A stretch of 21,163 nucleotides of DNA from Bacteroidales bacterium (GCA_017461285.1 JAFTYS010000110.1:1-21163); one strand, 5' to 3'. Shown: positions 1-8,029, counted from the stretch's first letter. A program made the numbers and translations. Notes: a model not told the origin generated them from the letters alone.

Positions 1-1
1 A

Positions 2-1252
2 ACAATACTTTTTGCTGTGATCGTCTTCGTGATCGTCACACTCATTCTGGTGGCGCTTCTCCTCTTCATCAAGACGAAGCTGACACCTTCAGGAACAGTT
101 AAGATCAACATCAACGAGGGAAGCAAGATCGTCGAGGTAACCCCTGGAGGAAACCTTCTCTCAACCCTCGCAGAGCAGAAGATCTTCCTGCCTTCAGCAT
201 GCGGAGGAAAGGGTGCCTGCGGCCAGTGCAAGTGCCGCGTGACCGAAGGTGGCGGAGAGATCCTCCCTACAGAGGTCGGCTTCTTCAACCGCAAGCAGAT
301 CGCAAACAACTGGCGTCTCGGCTGCCAGGTGAAGATCAAGGAAGACATGTCAATCGAGGTTCCTGCTTCGGCCCTCAGCGTGAAGAAGTGGGAATGCGAG
401 GTGGTTTCAAACCACAACGTGGCTACCTTCATCAAGGAATTCGTAGTGAAGCTTCCTGAAGGCGAGCACCTCAACTTCCAGTCAGGCGGATACATCCAGA
501 TCGACGTCCCTGCAGTAACTGTAGACTATAAGGACATCGACGTGGACGACCAGTACAAGGAAGATTGGGAGAAGATGGGACTCAGAACCCTCAAGATGGT
601 GAACCCTACCCCTACAGTACGTGCATACTCAATGGCTTGCTACCCTGCAGAGGGAGACATCATCAAGCTCAACGTACGTATCGCAACTCCTCCGTTCGAC
701 AGGGCTGCAGGAAAGTGGGTTGACGTAAATCCAGGTATCTGCTCTTCATACATCTACTCACTCAAGCCAGGTGACAAGATCACCATCTCAGGCCCTTACG
801 GCGAGTTCTTCCTTCCAAAGGACCTCTCTCCGGAGACCGAGCTGATCTTCGTCGGCGGTGGTGCAGGTATGGCCCCTATGAGAAGCCACATCATGCATCT
901 CTTCAAGACAGAGAAGACTTCAAGAAAGGTGAACTTCTTCTATGGCGCACGTGCGCTTAAGGAGGCATTCTACCTCGATGACTATCATGCAATCGAGAAG
1001 GAATTCCCTAACTTCAAGTTCCACCTTGCACTTGACAGACCTGATCCGGAGGCTGATGCAGCAGGCGTTCCATATGTTGCAGGTTTCGTACACAACGTGA
1101 TGTTCGAGACTTACCTCAAGCAGCATGAGAACCCAGAAGATGCACTTTACCTCATGTGCGGACCTCCTATGATGGTCGGAGCGGTTGTAAACCTCCTCGA
1201 CTCACTCGGAGTTCCACCAGAGAACATCCTCTACGACAACTTCGGAGCATAA
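2..1252 (+). CDS. nqrF: Na+-translocating NADH:quinone reductase subunit F (5' end missing)
   Basis: NADH-oxidising subunit of the sodium-pumping NQR complex in the inner membrane; it passes electrons from NADH through FAD and a 2Fe-2S cluster. The reading frame is open to the window edge, so the first residues lie outside; a GTG at 17 is probably not the start because hydrophobic sequence continues upstream of it. Counting from that GTG, one N-terminal membrane helix covers residues 1-18. A ferredoxin domain follows with cluster cysteines 62, 68, 71 and 103. Next come the FAD-binding motif RAYSMACYP, the NAD-binding stretch FVGGGAGMAPMRSH, YLMCGPPMM, and the C-terminal YDNFGA ending usual for the family. 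The other nqr genes would be expected upstream, outside the window. A hairpin terminator follows 18 bp after the stop, so nqrF is the last gene of its unit. Confidence 0.97.
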   Translation, partial: TILFAVIVFVIVTLILVALLLFIKTKLTPSGTVKININEGSKIVEVTPGGNLLSTLAEQKIFLPSACGGKGACGQCKCRVTEGGGEILPTEVGFFNRKQIANNWRLGCQVKIKEDMSIEVPASALSVKKWECEVVSNHNVATFIKEFVVKLPEGEHLNFQSGGYIQIDVPAVTVDYKDIDVDDQYKEDWEKMGLRTLKMVNPTPTVRAYSMACYPAEGDIIKLNVRIATPPFDRAAGKWVDVNPGICSSYIYSLKPGDKITISGPYGEFFLPKDLSPETELIFVGGGAGMAPMRSHIMHLFKTEKTSRKVNFFYGARALKEAFYLDDYHAIEKEFPNFKFHLALDRPDPEADAAGVPYVAGFVHNVMFETYLKQHENPEDALYLMCGPPMMVGAVVNLLDSLGVPPENILYDNFGA

Positions 1253-1270
1253 GTCTCCATCTTCAACATA

Positions 1271-1298
1271 AAGGCCCGGCCGACAGTCCGGGCCTTTT
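1271..1298 (+). terminator. Intrinsic terminator after nqrF
   Basis: A perfect 9-bp GC-rich stem, AAGGCCCGG (1271-1279) pairing with CCGGGCCTT (1288-1296), closes an 8-nt loop and runs into a short T tract. It lies just after the nqrF stop and before the next gene, so it should end the nqr transcript. Confidence 0.85.
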
Positions 1299-1319
1299 GA
1301 ATATTAAAAGACATCTTTC

Positions 1320-2909
1320 ATGAATGCGATAATCATGGCAGCGGGGACATCATCCCGATTCGCTCCCCTCTCATACGAAAAGCCTAAAGGACTCCTTGAA
1401 GTAAAGGGAGAAATCCTCATCGAACGCCAGATACGCCAGCTCCAGGAAGCGGGCATCAGGGAAATCCTTGTAATAGTAGGATACAAGAGCAGCCAGTTCA
1501 TGTATCTGGAGGAGAAGTACGGGGTCAAGCTCGTCATGAACGAGGATTACAGCATATACAACAACACCTCGTCCATCATGCGCGTGCTCGACAGGCTTGA
1601 GGACACTTACATATGCTCTTCGGACAACTATTTTCCATCAAACGTATTCATAGAAGATGTAAAGGACAGTTATTATTCAGCCCTGTATGCAGAAGGCCCT
1701 ACTAACGAATACTGTCTCTCAACAGATGAAGACGGGAACATCACCGAAGTCACCGTCGGAGGCTGCGACTCCTGGTACATGCTGGGCCACGCATTCTTCA
1801 GCAAGGAATTTTCGGAAAGATTCCGTGAGATAATGGCCGAAGAATACAAGGACGAGAAGACCCGGACGGGATATTGGGAAGACGTATACCTCCGCCACAT
1901 CGCAGACCTTCCTCCGATGAAGATACGGAGATACAGGCCGCATGAAATCGAAGAATTCGATTCCCTGTCCGAGCTTCGCGCATTCGACCCGAAGTACCTG
2001 AACGACACCGGAAGCCGGATAATGCGGAACATATGCTCCGTACTCTCATGCGAGGAGAAGGACATAGACGACATAACTGTCCTCAAGAACGGAATGACCA
2101 ATTCGTCATTCCGCTTCACCTGCCTGAAAGACGGCAGGAAATATGTCTACCGCCATCCGGGCGAAGGAACGGAAGAATTCCTCAACCGCAGGAGCGAGTA
2201 TTTCAGCATGCAGGTGGCAAAGTCCCTCGGTCTGGACAAGACCTTCATCCATATGGATGCAGAGGAAGGATGGAAGATATCGTACTTCGTCGAGAATGCG
2301 CGCATCCTGGACTATCACAATCCTTCGGAACTGTCCAAGGCGCTCAGCATACTCGCCAGACTGCATGAAGCCAACATCCGGTCTGAATTCCCATACAGGC
2401 TTTGGGATCAGGCGAACGACTTCCTCAAGAAGATACAAGCCTTGGGAAAAGACGACACTCCGGACTTCTACGACCTCAACGAGCGCATCAGCCGCCTCCA
2501 CCGTCATGCGATGGAAGACAACTGGCCGGAATGCCTCAACCATTGCGATGCCCTTGCGGCAAACTTCCTGATTTCCGATGACAGCAAGGAAGACATCGAC
2601 ATGACGCTTATAGACTGGGAGTATTCGGGACAGGGAGACACGGCTCAGGACCTGGGTTCGTTCATCGCCTGCTCCGACCTGAACTACGAAGAGGCTCAGT
2701 TCGCCATAAAGGCATATCTGGGACATGAGCCGTCAGACGAAGAGCTGCGCCACTATCTGGCTTATACGGCGATAGCCTCATACTGCTGGTATCTGTGGGC
2801 CATCTACCAGGAGTGCAACGGCGTTGATACCGGAGATTTTCTTGACCTCTGGTACAGATACACATATATCTACTCGGAAAAGGCTATGGCCTTATATTCA
2901 GCGGAATAA
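1320..2909 (+). CDS. LicC-LicA fusion: phosphocholine cytidylyltransferase plus choline kinase-like
   Basis: Predicted bifunctional cytoplasmic enzyme that phosphorylates choline (or a similar amino alcohol) and activates it as the CDP derivative. Residues 1 to about 228 form a nucleotidyltransferase: MNAIIMAAGTSSRF holds the nucleotide-binding loop and KPKGLLEV follows. NEDYSIYNN, SSDNYF and GPTNEY resemble pneumococcal LicC closely. Residues about 235-529 form an aminoglycoside/choline kinase fold with the catalytic loop HCDALAANFL (408-417) and the metal-binding segment IDWEYSG (431-437). The ATG at 1320 opens directly on the nucleotidyltransferase core. The 3' end overlaps the convergent glycosyltransferase gene by 12 bp. 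A LicD-type transferase lies nearby on the opposite strand, which fits a phosphocholine pathway. Substrate is inferred from family resemblance; another amino alcohol is possible. Confidence 0.88.
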   Translation: MNAIIMAAGTSSRFAPLSYEKPKGLLEVKGEILIERQIRQLQEAGIREILVIVGYKSSQFMYLEEKYGVKLVMNEDYSIYNNTSSIMRVLDRLEDTYICSSDNYFPSNVFIEDVKDSYYSALYAEGPTNEYCLSTDEDGNITEVTVGGCDSWYMLGHAFFSKEFSERFREIMAEEYKDEKTRTGYWEDVYLRHIADLPPMKIRRYRPHEIEEFDSLSELRAFDPKYLNDTGSRIMRNICSVLSCEEKDIDDITVLKNGMTNSSFRFTCLKDGRKYVYRHPGEGTEEFLNRRSEYFSMQVAKSLGLDKTFIHMDAEEGWKISYFVENARILDYHNPSELSKALSILARLHEANIRSEFPYRLWDQANDFLKKIQALGKDDTPDFYDLNERISRLHRHAMEDNWPECLNHCDALAANFLISDDSKEDIDMTLIDWEYSGQGDTAQDLGSFIACSDLNYEEAQFAIKAYLGHEPSDEELRHYLAYTAIASYCWYLWAIYQECNGVDTGDFLDLWYRYTYIYSEKAMALYSAE

Positions 2910-3848
2910 GGAGTACAGCTTCACAAGAACCTGCATAGGAAGCCACACATCGGAACCTCCACGGATCCGGGCCTTTCTTATACCCTCTGCAAGATAAGGA
3001 TACTTTGTATAAAGATCCAATCCATAAGCGATTGAATACCAACCGGCCTGAATAAGGATATCATCAAATATGACAGCCACTGGATTCTCTGAAAGAGGGA
3101 CATCACGATATTTCTCATACAGATCGAGGAAATTCATCGCATATTCATTCTTTCTGCGCTTGCGTCCCTGTCTTGTGATTGAAGACGGATTGTTCTTCCG
3201 GTAATGATAGACGACCTCGTCCAAGCGTTCTATGCTTGACGCATAGCCTGCCAGCTGGGTAGTCACATAACAGTCCTCGGCGTACGAGTATTTTGGGAAA
3301 TATATCCTGTTCTTCTTATAAAGTTCCGTCCTGACACACTTGTTGCACAAGGTTCCGAATGCCCTATGGTTATACATGTTCCTGACGTACCTGCCCTTGT
3401 CAGCTGCTGTGTAGAATCCTTCGGTCTTGACGCTTGATCTGGACTCGTACTCCTTCACATAATGGAAGTATATGATGTCTGCTCCTGTCTCTTCAGCCTT
3501 TGCAGCGATCTTTTCGAGAGAATCAGGCGAAAGCCAGTCATCAGGATCGACATGATATACATAATCCCCTGTAACATACTCAAGCCCCGTCATACGTGCT
3601 GCAGGAAGCCCCCCGTTCTCCTTTTCGACAATCACGATACGGTCCTTCAAACTGGGGTACCTGCTATCGATCAAGGATTCGAGCACCTTTATGGAATCGT
3701 CTTTCGTCCCGTCATTCACAAAGACGAACTGAAGATGCGGATAGGACTGGCTGAATACCGACTCGGCAAACTCAGCTATGTATCTTTCAACTCCATATAC
3801 CGGAACTACAAGGGATATTGTCACAGGACGGTTCATATTACAGCTCAT
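2898..3848 (-). CDS. Family 2 glycosyltransferase
   Basis: GT-A fold glycosyltransferase expected to act at the cytoplasmic face during synthesis of a surface glycan. The N-terminal half has the GT2 pattern: ISLVVPVYGVERYI (11-24), VNDGT (44-48), ENGGLPAARM, and the metal-binding DPDDW (101-105). The segment YAEDCYVTTQLA carries an ED pair at the position of the usual catalytic acid. No membrane helix is evident; the C-terminus is basic. It is the last gene of a four-gene minus-strand operon. Two starts are possible: the ATG at 3848, overlapping the upstream stop by 11 bp, or an in-frame ATG at 3836 just past that stop. Donor and acceptor sugars cannot be told from sequence. Confidence 0.92.
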   Translation of the reverse strand: MSCNMNRPVTISLVVPVYGVERYIAEFAESVFSQSYPHLQFVFVNDGTKDDSIKVLESLIDSRYPSLKDRIVIVEKENGGLPAARMTGLEYVTGDYVYHVDPDDWLSPDSLEKIAAKAEETGADIIYFHYVKEYESRSSVKTEGFYTAADKGRYVRNMYNHRAFGTLCNKCVRTELYKKNRIYFPKYSYAEDCYVTTQLAGYASSIERLDEVVYHYRKNNPSSITRQGRKRRKNEYAMNFLDLYEKYRDVPLSENPVAVIFDDILIQAGWYSIAYGLDLYTKYPYLAEGIRKARIRGGSDVWLPMQVLVKLYSLFR

Positions 3849-4719
3849 ATTTTGATTTTACAGGGAAGGCAGACTCAAAGGCATCAAGGATGGCATTCCT
3901 GAGAACCTCATACCTCTTGTCGCTGAGATGGACATCGTTTATGCAGACAAGATTACGGTCAGGATTCTGCAGAAAGCTCTTCAGTTCCTGCGGAGAGGCC
4001 ACTGATACTGAAAAATGCTTATTGGAAATCTTCTTCCGGATCACCATCCCCTTATAGTTCATGTAATCAAGGAAAAGATACTGGTTCAGATTCTCGCCAG
4101 TACGGGTGCGGCATGATGACGTAGCACGCACTTCGGGCTCGACCATGGCATATAGTTTCTCACATTCGCTCTTCAGCATCGGCGAACAGATGTGCTGTGG
4201 ACGGGTAAAGAAGACGGACGGCTTCATGCCCAGGGCCTTTCTGGCAAGTCTGTCTGAATTCCGGCAAATCTTCTTGTACATATTTGTAGCGAACAGATGG
4301 CGGTAGTATCCGATCACAGGCTTTCCGTTCAGGAAGAAATCCTCTTCCCTGCAGTCTCCCACCGGGAACATGTCGTCGTTGAAGTAAAGATATTCTTCAT
4401 CAAGACCCGGGATCCTGTGCAGATGCATCTCTATCGGATTGCAGTTGAAGGTCGGGAGGAATTCCGCCGGTATTATGTCGCTGTGAAGCACGATCTTAAG
4501 ATTGGCCTTGTCCGCCCATTCCGGCACCTGGGACTCATGCGAGACGACCAGATACACATTCCGGATAAAAGGCATCTTCCGCTCAATTCCTCTTAAAAGA
4601 TACTTCAAGGTGCCCCAGTCCCTGAAACGCTTCTGCATCACAGGCACATTGGTATGCTTCTCATAATCCTTCTTCCAGACAGGATCGTTTCCGTCAACGT
4701 ATGTGATTACAATATCCAT
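3838..4719 (-). CDS. Stealth-family sugar-phosphate transferase
   Basis: Stealth proteins transfer hexose-1-phosphate from a nucleotide sugar to build phosphodiester-linked capsular or exopolysaccharides. All four conserved regions are visible: CR1 at the N-terminus (DIVITYVDGNDPVW), CR2 beginning RDWGTLKYLLRGIER and ending YLYFNDDMF, CR3 around TRPQHICSPMLKSECEKLY to TSSCRTRTGENLNQY, and CR4 at the end (FESAFPVKSKYE). The 293-residue length is in the family range. It starts 2 bp after the cytidylyltransferase gene ends and overlaps or abuts the glycosyltransferase gene downstream, so the three are surely co-transcribed. With TagD- and LicD-like neighbours it points to a phosphate-containing polymer. 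The exact sugar is unknown. Confidence 0.92.
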   Translation of the reverse strand: MDIVITYVDGNDPVWKKDYEKHTNVPVMQKRFRDWGTLKYLLRGIERKMPFIRNVYLVVSHESQVPEWADKANLKIVLHSDIIPAEFLPTFNCNPIEMHLHRIPGLDEEYLYFNDDMFPVGDCREEDFFLNGKPVIGYYRHLFATNMYKKICRNSDRLARKALGMKPSVFFTRPQHICSPMLKSECEKLYAMVEPEVRATSSCRTRTGENLNQYLFLDYMNYKGMVIRKKISNKHFSVSVASPQELKSFLQNPDRNLVCINDVHLSDKRYEVLRNAILDAFESAFPVKSKYEL

Positions 4720-4721
4720 AA

Positions 4722-5114
4722 TTATTTATTAAGGTCGTTCTTGATCTGGGTCGTGCTGATTTCAGGAGTTCTCGGAAGATAGACAACTTCCACGCCTTCC
4801 TCCTTCAGGAAATCGAACTTTCCCTCCCAGTCATCACCCATCACGAAGACATCTATGTCATATTCATGCACATCCGTGCGCTTCTGCTCCCAGTTTGTTT
4901 CGGGAATCACAAGGTCCACATATCTTATGGACTCCACCATGGCCTTGCGCTGCTCGTATGTAAAGTAGCATTTCTTGCCTTTTTCGTTCCAGTTGAACTC
5001 GTCGGATGAGACGACTACAACCAGATAGTCACCAAGCGCCTTCGCTCTGCGCAGAAGGTTTATATGTCCATAATGAAGAAGGTCGAATGTACCGTATGTT
5101 ATTACTTTTTTCAT
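4722..5114 (-). CDS. tagD: Glycerol-3-phosphate cytidylyltransferase-like protein (TagD family)
   Basis: Small cytoplasmic cytidylyltransferase expected to make CDP-glycerol from CTP and glycerol-3-phosphate. At 130 residues it matches the usual length of TagD-type enzymes. It shows the nucleotide-binding start ITYGTFDLLHYGHINLLRRA with the HxGH motif, the segment NWNEKGKKCYFTYEQR, the WEGKFDFL stretch and the C-terminal RTPEISTTQIK motif typical of this group. It lies between licD (6-bp gap) and the Stealth gene (2-bp gap). A CDP-glycerol glycerophosphotransferase sits just beyond licD on the other strand and would be the natural consumer of its product. In a Gram-negative host this suggests glycerol phosphate substituents on a surface glycan rather than wall teichoic acid. 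Related enzymes use other alcohol phosphates, so substrate is probable, not certain. Confidence 0.9.
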   Translation of the reverse strand: MKKVITYGTFDLLHYGHINLLRRAKALGDYLVVVVSSDEFNWNEKGKKCYFTYEQRKAMVESIRYVDLVIPETNWEQKRTDVHEYDIDVFVMGDDWEGKFDFLKEEGVEVVYLPRTPEISTTQIKNDLNK

Positions 5115-5120
5115 TGCTTG

Positions 5121-5945
5121 CTATTCTTTACCGAAAATTTCATCCTTATATTCCTGACAATGGATAGCCTTGCGGAGCTGTTCCTCCGTCGGCAGCTTCC
5201 TCCAGTCTCCGTAAAGCACCTTCAGATACCCGTCCGCATCGTGTGGCGCAGGCATCATCATCCCTTCGAATTCAGCTTCTGACACAGGCAGAAGCATCTC
5301 AGGCGCATACGCAGCCTTGGTCCAGCCGGTTCCCAACGCATAATGGTACTCGCCTTTCGGATTGATCTTTCCTATAAGCCTGAATAGAGGGAAAAGCAGT
5401 CTGAAGCATATGAACTGGCCAAAAGAGATAAGGGCATGCCTCACGCTGCGGCATCTGACATGGGCCGTATAATTTATGAAAAGCTTATAGAAGAAGCGCG
5501 CCAGCGAAACGGAGAGGCGGCTGGTCTTTTCGATTGCGAAGATGTCGATGCCGATTCCGGCCCATCGGTAGTAATCGTATCTCTTGCTCTTCACCTTGAC
5601 GCATCCTTCCTTCTTGCGGAACTTGCCGAACGTATTTACATAATCCTTGTCGGTCCTGATGCAGTGGAAGACAAATTCATCGCTTTCCAATTCACACAGA
5701 ATCTTTTCCAACCTGTCATAATCCTCCTTCATGAGCACTATGTCGATATCGTCATCCCATGGAATGAAGCCCTTGTGTCTCATGGCCCCGAGCAATGTGC
5801 CCGAATCCATCCACCACTGAATGCCGTTGTCCCGGCATATGTCGGCAACCACCTTCAGAATACGGGATAATTCCTTCTGGTCGCGGCGCAAAAGGGAGCC
5901 TTCGGGGTTATATCTGCTGAAATCCATCTGACGAATTCTATCCAT
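5121..5945 (-). CDS. LicD-family phosphotransferase
   Basis: LicD proteins transfer phosphocholine, or related phospho-groups, from a CDP-activated donor to a surface glycan. The core motif SGTLLGAMRHKGFIPWDDDI is clear, with the metal-binding aspartates at about residues 64-66 from the ATG at 5945. YNPEGSLLRRDQ before it is common in Bacteroidales LicD proteins. The frame stays open upstream with further ATGs at 5972, 5981 and 6038. I prefer 5945 because it leaves a compact intergenic space against the divergent gene at 6008; the 5972 and 5981 starts remain possible, and the one at 6038 would overlap that gene. It is the first gene of the licD-tagD-Stealth-GT2 operon. The LicC-LicA fusion 2 kb away could supply its donor. 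Confidence 0.9.
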   Translation of the reverse strand: MDRIRQMDFSRYNPEGSLLRRDQKELSRILKVVADICRDNGIQWWMDSGTLLGAMRHKGFIPWDDDIDIVLMKEDYDRLEKILCELESDEFVFHCIRTDKDYVNTFGKFRKKEGCVKVKSKRYDYYRWAGIGIDIFAIEKTSRLSVSLARFFYKLFINYTAHVRCRSVRHALISFGQFICFRLLFPLFRLIGKINPKGEYHYALGTGWTKAAYAPEMLLPVSEAEFEGMMMPAPHDADGYLKVLYGDWRKLPTEEQLRKAIHCQEYKDEIFGKE

Positions 5946-5948
5946 AAA

Positions 5949-5963
5949 TTTACAATCTGTAAA
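5949..5963. promoter_or_regulatory. Operator-like perfect palindrome between licD and the glycerophosphotransferase gene
   Basis: TTTACA-ATC-TGTAAA is a perfect 6-bp inverted repeat with a 3-nt spacer. It lies about 18 bp upstream of the -7 box proposed for the rightward gene, and just outside the preferred licD start. Position and symmetry fit a dimeric regulator site. Nothing in the window identifies the regulator. Confidence 0.4.
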
Positions 5964-5980
5964 AATAGACATTTTTTTCA

Positions 5981-5988
5981 TATCTTTG
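5981..5988 (+). promoter_or_regulatory. -7 promoter box for the glycerophosphotransferase gene
   Basis: TATCTTTG matches the Bacteroidales -7 consensus TAnnTTTG exactly and lies 19 bp before the ATG at 6008. No good -33 TTG is seen at the normal spacing; the palindrome at 5949-5963 occupies that place, which would suit activator dependence. Confidence 0.5.
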
Positions 5989-6007
5989 GCATACAAATGC
6001 AAAGGAT

Positions 6008-7213
6008 ATGATGTCTGTAAAGAAAACGGTATCGGCAATCAGCTGGAGGCTCAACAGGTTCTTCATGGCTTTCGGCAATCTATTCTCTCTGATCATACGC
6101 GGCTTCACCAAGGTAAGGAAAGGCAGAGTGATGATGTGGGCGTACACATTCAAGCAGTACGGATGCAATCCGCGATACCTGACGGAATACCTTCTGGAAA
6201 ACAACCCGGAGTTCGAGATATGCTGGGTCTTCAGAAGAAAGGTGGACATATCAGGCATTGACAAGAGGATCAGATGCGTCCGGTACCTGTCTTTCAGGTA
6301 CTTCCTGCTTGTCAATACGGCAGAGTTCCTGATAACCAACGCCCGCACAGACCCGTACAGGATGTACTGGACTAAAAGGCCGGGACAGAAATACCTTATG
6401 CTCTGGCATGGAGGAGTAGCGCTCAAGAAGATCGAGAAGGATGCAGAAGACAAGCTACGATACAGCTATCTGAAGAAGGCGAAGATCGACTCCAGGACAT
6501 GCGACCTCATGATCTCCGGCTGCAGTTTCCAGACCAGGCTGCTCAGGGAATCATTCTGGTATTCGGGAGAGATACTCGAAAAGGGCATCCCTAGATGCGA
6601 CATCTTCTTTGATTCTGCAAGACACAAGAAGATTGAAGAAGAGGTCAGAAAGACATATTCCATTCCAGCTTCCGACAAAATAATACTGTATGCGCCTACA
6701 TTCAGGGCAGACCACAGCATCGAACCGTATAGAATCGATTGGGGAAAGGTCATTCCGGAGCTGGACAGGATTTTCGGTGGCACGGGAATCACCGTCCTTT
6801 TAAGACTTCATCCTAATCTGATAAACAAGGTAGACACATCTTCCCTGACCTGCTATGATAAAGTCGTTGATGCGACCTCGTATCCTGACATGCAGGGACT
6901 TCTGTGCATCACGGACATGCTTATAACCGACTATTCAAGCTCGATGTTCGACATAGGAATGCTACGCAAGCCGTGCGTACTCTATGCGACCGACATAGAG
7001 AAATACAATAGAGGCTACTACTTCAGATTCGACGAGATGCCGTTCCCGCTTGCAAGAAACGAGAAGGAACTTCTTGAAAGAATAAAGGAATTCAATATGG
7101 AGACCTATCTCATGAACCTTGACAGGTTCTATGAGGAGAAGATAGGCATGGTCGAGAACGGAACTTCAAGCAAGGCTTTGAGCGAGTGGATGACCTCGCA
7201 TTCCCTTTCCTAG
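6008..7213 (+). CDS. CDP-glycerol glycerophosphotransferase family protein (TagB/TagF-like)
   Basis: Predicted to transfer glycerol phosphate (or another alditol phosphate) from a CDP donor to a glycan or lipid-linked acceptor at the cytoplasmic membrane. Family landmarks in order are LMLWHGGVALKKIEKD (WHG at 133-135), the LYAPTFR strand (227-233), RLHPN (266-270) and CITDMLITDYSSSMFD (DYSS at 308-311). At 401 residues it is a single catalytic domain with a short basic N-terminus in place of the long extension of wall polymerases. Two adjacent ATGs (6008, 6011) are possible; AAGGA at 6002-6006 is better spaced for the second. The gene is divergent from licD and ends in a CTAG shared with the stop of the convergent DUF47 gene. 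The nearby TagD-like enzyme probably supplies its substrate. Confidence 0.9.
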   Translation: MMSVKKTVSAISWRLNRFFMAFGNLFSLIIRGFTKVRKGRVMMWAYTFKQYGCNPRYLTEYLLENNPEFEICWVFRRKVDISGIDKRIRCVRYLSFRYFLLVNTAEFLITNARTDPYRMYWTKRPGQKYLMLWHGGVALKKIEKDAEDKLRYSYLKKAKIDSRTCDLMISGCSFQTRLLRESFWYSGEILEKGIPRCDIFFDSARHKKIEEEVRKTYSIPASDKIILYAPTFRADHSIEPYRIDWGKVIPELDRIFGGTGITVLLRLHPNLINKVDTSSLTCYDKVVDATSYPDMQGLLCITDMLITDYSSSMFDIGMLRKPCVLYATDIEKYNRGYYFRFDEMPFPLARNEKELLERIKEFNMETYLMNLDRFYEEKIGMVENGTSSKALSEWMTSHSLS

Positions 7214-7863
7214 TCCTGATAACGCATCAGCATCTTCCTGATGCCGTCCGAGACGCTTTTGGCTGCATCTGTAGCCAATTCAAACGCCTCAGCAATATTC
7301 TTGTATTTCATGAGTTCTATAGGGTCTGACTCATGGGTGAAGATATACCCTATATACTCGGCAAAAGTATCATCCGCTGCATGTTCCAGTTCGGTTATCC
7401 TTTCGCACTGGACAGCGATCTTCGCATAGTTTTTCTTCAGGTCGCCGAACAGAGGCATCAGCTTCTTGATCGAATCTGCAGACGCATGGATATATTGTGC
7501 GAGATCGGCAATCTGCTGATCTATCCTTTTCGGCATGTATAAAGGAATCGACTTAGCGGAATCATTTATATTATCGAGGAACGTATCGATATTCATGGCG
7601 ACAGTCTGAAGATCGCTTCTCTTTATCTTCCTTATCAGACCTTCGTAAAGCTGTTCATGAAACTCGGTCAGAAGGGCATCTCCCTGCACTTCGCAAGCCT
7701 TGATCTCCTTTTCCAGCTTACGCCACTGGACAGGATCCATTGTCTCAGTCATCTCGCACAGCGATGCTGATGCATGAAGAAGATATGAAGCCTGCTGGGC
7801 GAATACCGGCAGGTAATGATTCTTGCGTGTCCTGAATAATCTAGAAAAACTAAACTTTCCCAT
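7210..7863 (-). CDS. DUF47 family (PhoU-like) phosphate transport accessory protein
   Basis: An all-helical cytoplasmic protein of 217 residues, the usual length for the DUF47 family, related to PhoU and normally encoded beside a low-affinity Pit phosphate transporter. Typical segments are FFxxRLFRTRKNHY-like at the N-terminus (here FSFSRLFRTRKNHY), the central NIDTFLDNINDSAK, and the paired acidic motifs ELEHAADD and YKNIAEAFELATDAAKSVSD that bind metal in PhoU relatives. No transporter gene adjoins it here; both neighbours are unrelated surface genes, so its partner must lie elsewhere or it acts alone. Its stop codon shares a CTAG with the convergent glycerophosphotransferase gene. A perfect -7 box precedes it. 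Confidence 0.88.
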   Translation of the reverse strand: MGKFSFSRLFRTRKNHYLPVFAQQASYLLHASASLCEMTETMDPVQWRKLEKEIKACEVQGDALLTEFHEQLYEGLIRKIKRSDLQTVAMNIDTFLDNINDSAKSIPLYMPKRIDQQIADLAQYIHASADSIKKLMPLFGDLKKNYAKIAVQCERITELEHAADDTFAEYIGYIFTHESDPIELMKYKNIAEAFELATDAAKSVSDGIRKMLMRYQD

Positions 7864-7886
7864 AAGTCAAATCCGTTGATATCCTT

Positions 7887-7894
7887 CAAATTTA
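7887..7894 (-). promoter_or_regulatory. -7 promoter box for the DUF47 gene
   Basis: Read on the minus strand this is TAAATTTG, an exact TAnnTTTG match, 23 bp before the DUF47 ATG. No TTG is found at the normal -33 distance, but two copies of a palindromic repeat lie immediately upstream (7909-7943). Confidence 0.5.
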
Positions 7895-7908
7895 TAATCT
7901 TTTTGTCA

Positions 7909-7943
7909 ATAAAATAAATTTTATGATGATAAAATAAATTTTA
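7909..7943. repeat. Twin direct repeat of a palindrome, 20-bp period
   Basis: ATAAAATAAATTTTA occurs at 7909-7923 and again at 7929-7943. Within each copy TAAAAT-AA-ATTTTA is a perfect inverted repeat. The two copies start 20 bp apart, about two helical turns, so they face the same side of the DNA. They lie between two divergent promoters and look like a tandem operator, although in AT-rich DNA chance must be kept in mind. Confidence 0.55.
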
Positions 7944-8011
7944 GCATATAAAAAAAAGAAAAATCTCATGAATCTTTTTTATGATCTGATGATGAATCGG
8001 AACAGCCGGCA

Positions 8012-8019
8012 TAGATTTG
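8012..8019 (+). promoter_or_regulatory. Possible -7 box before the small exported protein gene
   Basis: TAGATTTG fits TAnnTTTG. It ends only 10 bp before the ATG at 8030, which would leave a very short leader, and no clear -33 element is visible. Treat as tentative. Confidence 0.3.
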
Positions 8020-8029
8020 CAGAAAAAAG

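Noticed and set aside
2106..2726. 206-codon open frame antisense to the LicC-LicA fusion
   Set aside because: Covered by the kinase domain on the other strand, and its translation shows no family features.
5986..6261. 91-codon + strand frame overlapping the start of the glycerophosphotransferase gene
   Set aside because: Out of frame with a clearly conserved protein that begins at 6008.
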